From Parapristionchus giblindavisi (taxonomy: Eukaryota; Nematoda; Chromadorea; Rhabditida; Diplogasteridae): a DNA stretch of 64,000 bases. Numbering within the stretch: the stretch's first letter is position 1; each line of letters opens with the position of its first letter. Position numbers and translations under genes: made by a program. The stretch covers positions 496,001-560,000 of the forward strand of contig CALSFV010000027.1 of NCBI GenBank assembly GCA_943737045.1, read 5' to 3'. This document shows, one piece after another, positions 58,001-64,000 of the stretch. The notes beneath the pieces were generated by a model. It saw only the letters and a program-made list of their open reading frames with translations, ran no database searches and had not been told where the DNA came from.

Positions 58001-59213
58001 AAATGAGTAGCCAACGATATATTATATATTTATATTTATAAAGAATACGTGTATAATTTACCGGGGTCATGATATTACATGAAACACCATTGAACTATCA
58101 GGAAAGATTGTTGTGATATTTGTGGAATGCGCATATACGCGCACTTTGACAGATCAGAAAACTCACTGATTAAATACAAAAACAATCTGTGTGTTTCTTC
58201 GACCTCTAATTCTTTTGAAATCTTAGGAATTTTAAGAATTCTTCGAATCGTATTGTATAATTTATGGAACAACTTTAGTAAAAAAAAATTTACCAAGTCA
58301 CAAGAAAGGGCACGAGAAGTGATAGTTTTACCAGTTTCTGGCAGGTTAAAATTTAAATTTTTTCTTCTTTGTTATATATAATCTCCTTTTTGATAGCGTT
58401 AGTGTTGCCATACCTCAGCATACGTCTTCTGCTCATCGATAGTGAAGTCTTTGTGCCCGGCGGCGAACAATCGGGCCACTTCGGACTCCTCGCCCTGCTT
58501 GCCCCAGAAGTAGTTCTGAACGGGTCGACATTAGCAATGTTACAATCTCATTTGTTAAGTAGCAATTGTCACTTTAAATTTCATTTGCATTTCAGTCCAT
58601 TTCATGAGCTGTTATTCTGAAATTGCGTGGTGACTTTTTCTCTGCCTTTTCTGATTATATTTTGGTATTACCCCACACCGCCACATCAACACTACCGCTC
58701 TTGATTGTTCTGCCTACGCTCATACATAACTCCCAGAAAAAAAAAGGTTCTAGACACCGAGAGACCAAGAGTAATGGAGAGAGTAGTTCGAGAAATAGAT
58801 AGAAACAGGTGAGATAGCACGCAGAAATGAGCGACTGATCAGGTAACAAGATATAATACAAGTTTGGTTCGAACACAGACTGATTTTTTGCCGGACCTCA
58901 CTCATTTTCAATTTCGTTGACAGAGCAATGGTGCGAAAGTTTGATGCAATTTTGCGATTACATTATTAGATCAAACTACTGGGGGTTACTGTATATATGG
59001 GTGGTGTCCGGGGTTTAGTTAAAGGAGTTGCCTTGGAGTCCGAGAATTTGATATAACAATCAATCTAATCTTTTTCGTATTTTGGCATAAACAAAAACTA
59101 ATAGAACTCTACAAAAATAACAGAAAAATTTTATTTGAGAAATTTCAATTCGACGAAAAATCAGATATATTTATTTTTTACCATACCTGGACGTGACATT
59201 CGAGTCTTTGCAT
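52022..59213 (-). CDS. MPI: Mannose-6-phosphate isomerase (type I phosphomannose isomerase)
   Basis: Seventeen minus-strand exons: 59213-59187, 58515-58414, 57871-57756, 57545-57467, 57394-57335, 57262-57181, 57126-57035, 56784-56682, 56622-56570, 56451-56337, 53741-53656, 53296-53174, 52866-52762, 52622-52557, 52501-52427, 52345-52292, 52093-52022; 469 residues, all phases consistent, stop TAA. The enzyme interconverts fructose-6-phosphate and mannose-6-phosphate in the cytosol, feeding GDP-mannose and glycosylation. It starts MQRLECHVQ-NYFWGKQGEE as in the family, with LWMGTHPDGP in exon 3. The zinc ligands are present: Gln103 and His105 (LSLQVHP), Glu130 (KPELAYAL) and His271 (ELHAYLSG), close to the human spacing. 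The exon 12 acceptor was chosen for phase. Intron 10 contains a 2.35-kb foldback; introns 7, 11 and 12 contain family B MITEs. It looks functional and slightly longer than the usual 420-440 residues. Confidence 0.93.
52873..52991. mobile_element. MITE family B copy in MPI intron 12
   Basis: TCTCCGCTGTGGCAATACTC and the inverted GCGCAGCCAGAGCGGAGAG; TTAA at the right end (52988-52991). The left end lies about 7 bases from the exon 13 acceptor, so the element may supply part of the acceptor region. Confidence 0.8.
53431..53540. mobile_element. MITE family B copy in MPI intron 11
   Basis: ACTCTCCTCTCTGGCGACCC and the inverted GCACCGCCAGAGCGGAGAG; TTAA at 53537-53540. The left end has decayed. 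Confidence 0.78.
53871..56219. mobile_element. 2.35-kb foldback element in MPI intron 10
   Basis: TTAAGAGACC at the left and GGTCTCTTAA at the right; the arms (about 1.1 kb each) pair almost throughout, for example GGTATCCATAAAAATAAAAG at 55038 against its complement at 54920. The unpaired centre is about 70 bases. Termini written as TTAA plus GAGACC would fit a TTAA target duplication, as for piggyBac-type elements, but the TTAA could equally belong to the element. A second copy ends at window position 37. No transposase. Confidence 0.88.
56898..57011. mobile_element. MITE family B copy in MPI intron 7
   Basis: TTAA at both ends; AAAGGCAAAACTCAAGC and the TTAGCTCGTG side are diverged from other copies, so this is an older insertion. 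Confidence 0.78.
57885..57935 (-). repeat. Retrotransposon-like 3' tail (ATTG)n in MPI intron 2
   Basis: On the minus strand CCCAGCACACCAAAGTGCG precedes AACTTGATAAAG and then ATTGATTGATTG, resembling a short LINE or SINE 3' end. Confidence 0.45.
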
Positions 59214-59800
59214 TTCACGGTCTTGCGCGTCCGTAGATTAATTACAGCCGGTAATAGAAAAGGTGATCTTACGAGCTGTCAAAAATTCAGACGAATTACC
59301 CAAGGAGCGTCGACCCCTGCGGCTCTGCAAGAAAATCTTAGATTCTCAAAGCAAATTTAACGTTTTTTTTGTGTTTTGAACGGATGAAAAATGCAAAACA
59401 TTATAAATATAATATATAAAGAAATAAATAAAAATGATCGATCAAGTGTTATGGACAAATCAAGCAAATTTATTTAAAAAAATATAATTACGTGCTACAA
59501 CTTTTTTTAGAAACAATTTGGGCCAAAGATCAGACAATACATATGTGAGAGATCAGCAGAGATTGAAGATCTTATGATAGATCACGCAGTACAACAGTGA
59601 CATTAAAAAAAAGAAATAGAGGAGTGCAATTAAGAGAGAAAGGCTACAGTAATATTTCACTTCATAATTCATACAGTAATATACAGTAATTTCTACAGTG
59701 ATATATTGATTGACGAAAGAAGGTGAAAAGGCAATGCTCGAAACGTTTCCAAGCTGAGATGAGTATAATAGATCGATTAGAACCGTTTTCATTCCAATGT

Positions 59801-59905
59801 CTCCCTCTCCCTCTCCCTCTCTCCCTCTCCCTCTCCCTCTCCCTCTCCCTCTCCCTCTCCCTCTCCCTCTCCCTCTCTCCGTCTTCCTCTCTCTCCCTCT
59901 CCCTA
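59801..59905. repeat. (CTCCCT)n hexanucleotide repeat
   Basis: About 13 near-perfect CTCCCT units, then a looser continuation to 59905. Confidence 0.93.
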
Positions 59906-60027
59906 TTTCACTTTCCTATTCTTGGTAGCGGGAAGATGAGGGGAGAATAGGAGGAAGACGAAGATGGGGGTCAGTATGTCCACCTCTAATCTCGATTCTA
60001 TCTCTCTCTCTCGCTCTCAACCTCGAG

Positions 60028-60145
60028 GGTAGAGGAAGAGGGAGGGGGAGAGGGAAGGGAGAGAGAGGGGGAGAGGGAGAGGGAGGAGGAGAGAGGGAGA
60101 GGGAGAGGAGAGGTTGAGGGAGGAGAGAGGTAGAGGTAGGATAGA
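60028..60145. repeat. Purine-rich (GAGAGGGA) block
   Basis: Almost pure A/G on the plus strand with irregular GAGAGGGAGAGG units. It lies 120 bp from the pyrimidine-rich CTCCCT array, so the two could pair as an imperfect hairpin. Confidence 0.85.
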
Positions 60146-60449
60146 GACGGGGAGAGGACGATTCATATCTGTCCTAGATCTGACTGTCTCCGTGTATTAA
60201 AGTGACCGGAGGGGATGAACGATTGAAGTATAAGTGCGTATAATAGGGCGGAATGCAATATCAATCGATTGGATCTGACCTATCGATTGATTTTATTTAC
60301 CAATCCTCATATGGTTCGCGCGTTCACAATGACGTCATCTTTGAAAAATTTTAAACCACTTTGGACAAATCTCCCGCAACCCTCGCCACCCATATGGATC
60401 GTTTTCAGAATTGTTTCGATCACAACTGGTGCTTCCCTTGTCAGACTCT

Positions 60450-60565
60450 ACAAACCACGAGCTAATTTGAAACTTTCCGCTCTGGCAACACTCTCTCGCA
60501 GCAATGAACGCGATAGATACTTTGCAGAGTGGACATCATCAAATGGTCTCGAGGTGTACCTTTAA
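60450..60565. mobile_element. MITE family B copy
   Basis: GAGCTAATTTGAAACTTTCC and CTCTGGCAACACTCTCTCGC on the left; right end GAGGTGTACCTTTAA. The right arm is diverged. Confidence 0.75.
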
Positions 60566-60681
60566 AGGCACAACCCAAGCTAAATTTACTCTCCGCATTG
60601 GCAATACTATCTCGTAGACAAAGAAAGCGAGAGAGTATGGTCAGAGCGGAGAGTTTCAAATTAGCTTGGGGTGTACCTTCA
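60562..60681. mobile_element. MITE family B copy abutting the previous one
   Basis: It begins TTAAAGGCACAACCCAAGC and ends AGCTTGGGGTGTACCTTCAA (right TTAA decayed to TCAA). The left TTAA (60562-60565) is shared. Confidence 0.82.
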
Positions 60682-63600
60682 ACGACCGATGATGGATTAT
60701 GTATATCATATGATTGTACGGGTTATAAAAAAGGAGAAATATGAGACAAATCGGATAATGAGAGAATTGAGATATATCGTGATATCATGACTCACCGACA
60801 GGTTTTGAGCGAGATTAGTTGATCAGAGTGTATGCTGCACTTTGTACTGTGCACCAAGAATTATGCGAACTACGGTGTTATTGGTATTATGGTATGGTAA
60901 CGAATAATGATGGGTGTCTTTGGAAGAAAGGAACAATTATTTTACTGGTTGTCGCGTTTCTTTATATATTCCGAAATTCTTCACAGAAAGATTATACACC
61001 TACTTGATTGCACTTATTGGTTATCACGTATTCGAATCTTTGCTCAGTAGATTGAAAAATCGCGTGAAACTAATTACGTGTCCAGAGACTAATCAAGTGC
61101 CTAATATGAAGTAAAAGAATATTAGTAATAAAAGAGCGTAAATAATTATAATACATGAACACATGAACATGAAATCTATGAAACTTTGAAATTAGGCTTG
61201 ATTAATATGATTTGGAATATGTACTCAAAATAAAATAACAGTGATGTTTGATAAATCGCTGCACGAGGCTAAATACAATTGGTATGAAAGAGAATAGTGC
61301 AGAGATGAATATACCAGGAGACGCGCAAGGGACAAGTTTGGCACAAAACTTCCGCCATACAATTAACAGATCTGGCTGGTACCGAACACGATTGATTCGA
61401 TTTCGCACAAATCAGTTCATGACTCTCTCCATTTTCCATGCTATCTCATCGCCCTCTAACCACCTCGCCATCACTACCATTGTCTCTCGCGAGCGCTTTA
61501 TCGATAAGGTTCAGCTAGCGCACTTTCTAGCTGTAGATAGTTATTAACAGGGTAAACTGTGGTTAACCCGCGCGGGATAACCCTCAAACACATGAAAACG
61601 ATCGATAATGCGATCGAGGAATGCAGCTTATTGCAACTGACACAGATTTCGAGGGCTGATCGAAATAGAAAGTGGAGAATATCGAGAGGATGGAGATAGA
61701 GAAGAGAGGAATGAATGAATGAAATGAAAAGACGTTAAGAGATCGCTCGCATTATCTACTGATCGGCCACCGCTAAGAAACAGAAGAAAAAGGACTGTCT
61801 ACACCACCGTCAAGAACCAGTTAATGTACATCGAGTCTCGGGCAAAAACCGAGCAGGGTTGGGCAGAATTTGGAAATTACGGTAGGTCATAAGATCATCA
61901 ATCGAGATAATGTATTGGTTGAGGCAAAAAAAAGAAGATTAAACGATTCAAATGAAAATTGCAAATGATATAATCAGGCGATCAATGAAACTCTATACGA
62001 TTGTACAAGGAGCAACCCTCGGTGGAGACTTGCGCCACCCAGAGAAAGTTCCCTGCAGCATAGCAATCAAGAATACTGTGGCAGAGCATTTGGTGATTGT
62101 GGTCTCAAGACTATACTAGACGTGGTGGGCATGTCCAAACCGAAAAGATACACATCGTGCACTAGGTCGGATGCGAACCATCGAAAGATAACCGACTGGT
62201 TGAGAACATATGCAAATAGTTCTCATTCAATCGGTTCTCATTCTAGGGTAGCCGTTGCGCAAGCGTTATCGTATTCACCGTGCACTCTTCCCAAACCTTG
62301 CCACTCTCTCGTCATTTCCCCGCAAGAGAGAAGAGAGATGAGACTCATTCCATGGTAATCATCCGATTAAGTGCCAACACGTCGTACCACACCCTCGACA
62401 ACGTTCGTTGCACTATATCAGTGCGAACTTTTGATCGATATTGCATATCAGAGAAATGTGCACTATACATTCCCGTTTATGCGCCAATTCTTTTTTTTTT
62501 CAGGAACACTAATCAACGCCAAAGAGCAGACATCTTTGGTTAAGTAACTGTACCAAGCTATCGAAGCTCTATCGAGCACATGTGAGCTCTATCGTGCATG
62601 GTTTTGAATAAGTTTGACCTAATAGTGTAGTAAGCAGCGAACATGAAGCGACGAGATGCAACGCTGCTGCGCTAATAATTTTATACATCGAAAATCGAAC
62701 TCTCTGGCATTTTTCGCTCACATGTCCCGGTGCCAAACCCCACCAACTGGCAGCGCATTGAGCACCACGGCGTTTGCTCCACGGGCTTTGCTGTCCACCT
62801 CGCGGACTACACTATCTTTCCGAAGCTTGGTGTACGCTGTTTTCTCGCCCGCGGTGTACGACACGAGTACCACTGTTGCTATATTTTTTTAAATACTCCA
62901 AAAAGAGCTTTCGATGTATACAAGAAGGAGTGTGCACAGGGCAGGGGGTTCAAATTGTCTCGATAGAACACTTGAAATGCTCTAAAAGGCACAAAACAGG
63001 CGAGAAATTCATCTTAATTGAAGAACAACGCATAAGATGAATAGCGAGTATAGCAATTAGGAATGAAGATGCAACGGGAAAGGGAACTTTCCCTTGGGCT
63101 CAAATCAAGGACACTCAAGGGGGATGTAATGATCAAGTGATATCGACTAATTTCCTAGTCTCCACTTATAATAAATTGTGCGGTGTTACATTTTGCCTTG
63201 CGTACTTCCGTTTCGAACGGGATTTTGGCATAAATGCGATGAAGTATACCGTACCGTTCGAAATTTACACTCAGTAAAGTTTACGTGAACGTTTCCGTAG
63301 TGGTGGCGGAGGTTGCATTAAACAGGATTAGCTAGACTTTGCGGGAGCAAATTTTACGTTAGTGTAAGAGCTATTAAACATCAGGTATCAAACAAAACAA
63401 ATTAATAAAATACAGTAACAAGAAGGATGAAGCGAAATACAAAAAAAATCTCATTCAACAATTATTAATGAATTATATTTTTTTAGAAATAACAAGGACT
63501 AATAGCAATCATAGGGATAATAATGACAATCATTCAAACTATGAAGGAATGCAATTGATAACACATACACATATGGAACAGGATCGAGACTGATCGCAAT

Positions 63601-64000
63601 ATCCTCCCCACAGTGTCCCCGGTACGCTCCGCTCCCCCTCGATAGTCTCTGCTCCGCTCCCCCCCCCCTGCTTAGGCTCCTCTCACTCTCAAATCGAGAT
63701 TGAAGGAATTTCCAGCAGCGCGCAAATCTGGTTATGATAACGACACAGACACACAGAGATCGGCCTCTATCAAACGTCGGCGTCCCGCAACGCACCACCC
63801 GCACCACGTCAGCACACCACATTATTGCGGGCCACTATATAACGCCTGAGGGATGGAGGAAAATCGAAATGACCAGGAACTTAACCAAGACGATAATGGA
63901 TGAGTCATAGCGAACAAACGATTTGGAGTAATCAATTTCGAGATATCGGGGAAACTTCCTATCGATTGAGAAATAGAAAATAGATAGATAGAGGAGATCG

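Larger units (their letters stand above)
59214..64000. other. Region upstream of MPI with no recognised gene
   Basis: No exon chain could be built on either strand. It holds a CTCCCT repeat, a purine-rich block and two abutting family B MITEs. 60720-64000 has several short overlapping open frames in all three plus frames (62650-63040), so none can be preferred. The MPI promoter should lie at the left edge. Confidence 0.55.

Noticed and set aside
62656..63040. Three overlapping plus-strand open frames
   Set aside because: All three frames are open together, with no recognised domain and no splice pattern, so no coding call is justified.

Overview
This is eukaryotic DNA, almost certainly from a nematode. 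Coding sequence is split into short exons (40-150 nt) with GT-AG introns, most acceptors read TTTCAG or TTGCAG, and one locus is an array of chemoreceptor genes of the SRE-like seven-transmembrane type. Introns carry repeated GATCTTT units, which I associate with diplogastrid worms such as Pristionchus; the genus is a guess. No bacterial or viral gene was seen. All gene models are hand-spliced from the sequence.

Layout. 0.5-42.4 kb holds a chemoreceptor array: the last two exons of one gene (G0, +, 500-744), a ten-exon gene with one frameshift (G1, +, 6448-10746), a decayed gene spread over 11.6 kb (N1, -, 11258-22871), its closest relative (N2, -, 23760-28217), a relic with two recognisable exons (+, about 31990-32505), and two intact ten-exon genes (G3, +, 34275-38373; G4, +, 39182-42402). 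Exon lengths and phases are nearly constant across the family, so it grew by duplication. 42968-46923 (+) encodes a 259-residue RRM RNA-binding protein. 46.9-51.8 kb is intergenic and holds a chimeric non-LTR retrotransposon. 52022-59213 (-) is a complete 17-exon type I mannose-6-phosphate isomerase gene. I found no gene in 59.2-64 kb.

The striking content is the mobile DNA. At least four families of short inverted-repeat elements are present, three apparently bounded by TTAA and one by TTA/TAA. There are also seven large near-perfect foldbacks (0.4-2.8 kb) plus smaller ones, a mariner copy in an intron, a young non-autonomous LTR retrotransposon with target duplication ACAAT and LTRs that differ at one position I can see, a tRNA-headed element, and several LINE 3' ends. 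Many are nested, and in five places two elements share one TTAA. Almost all of the elements inside genes lie in introns, so the unspliced transcripts of G1, N1, N2, the RRM gene and MPI would contain long hairpins.

The genes do not form an operon-like pathway. The chemoreceptors are presumably sensory-neuron membrane proteins, while MPI is a housekeeping enzyme that links glycolysis to mannose and GDP-mannose metabolism.
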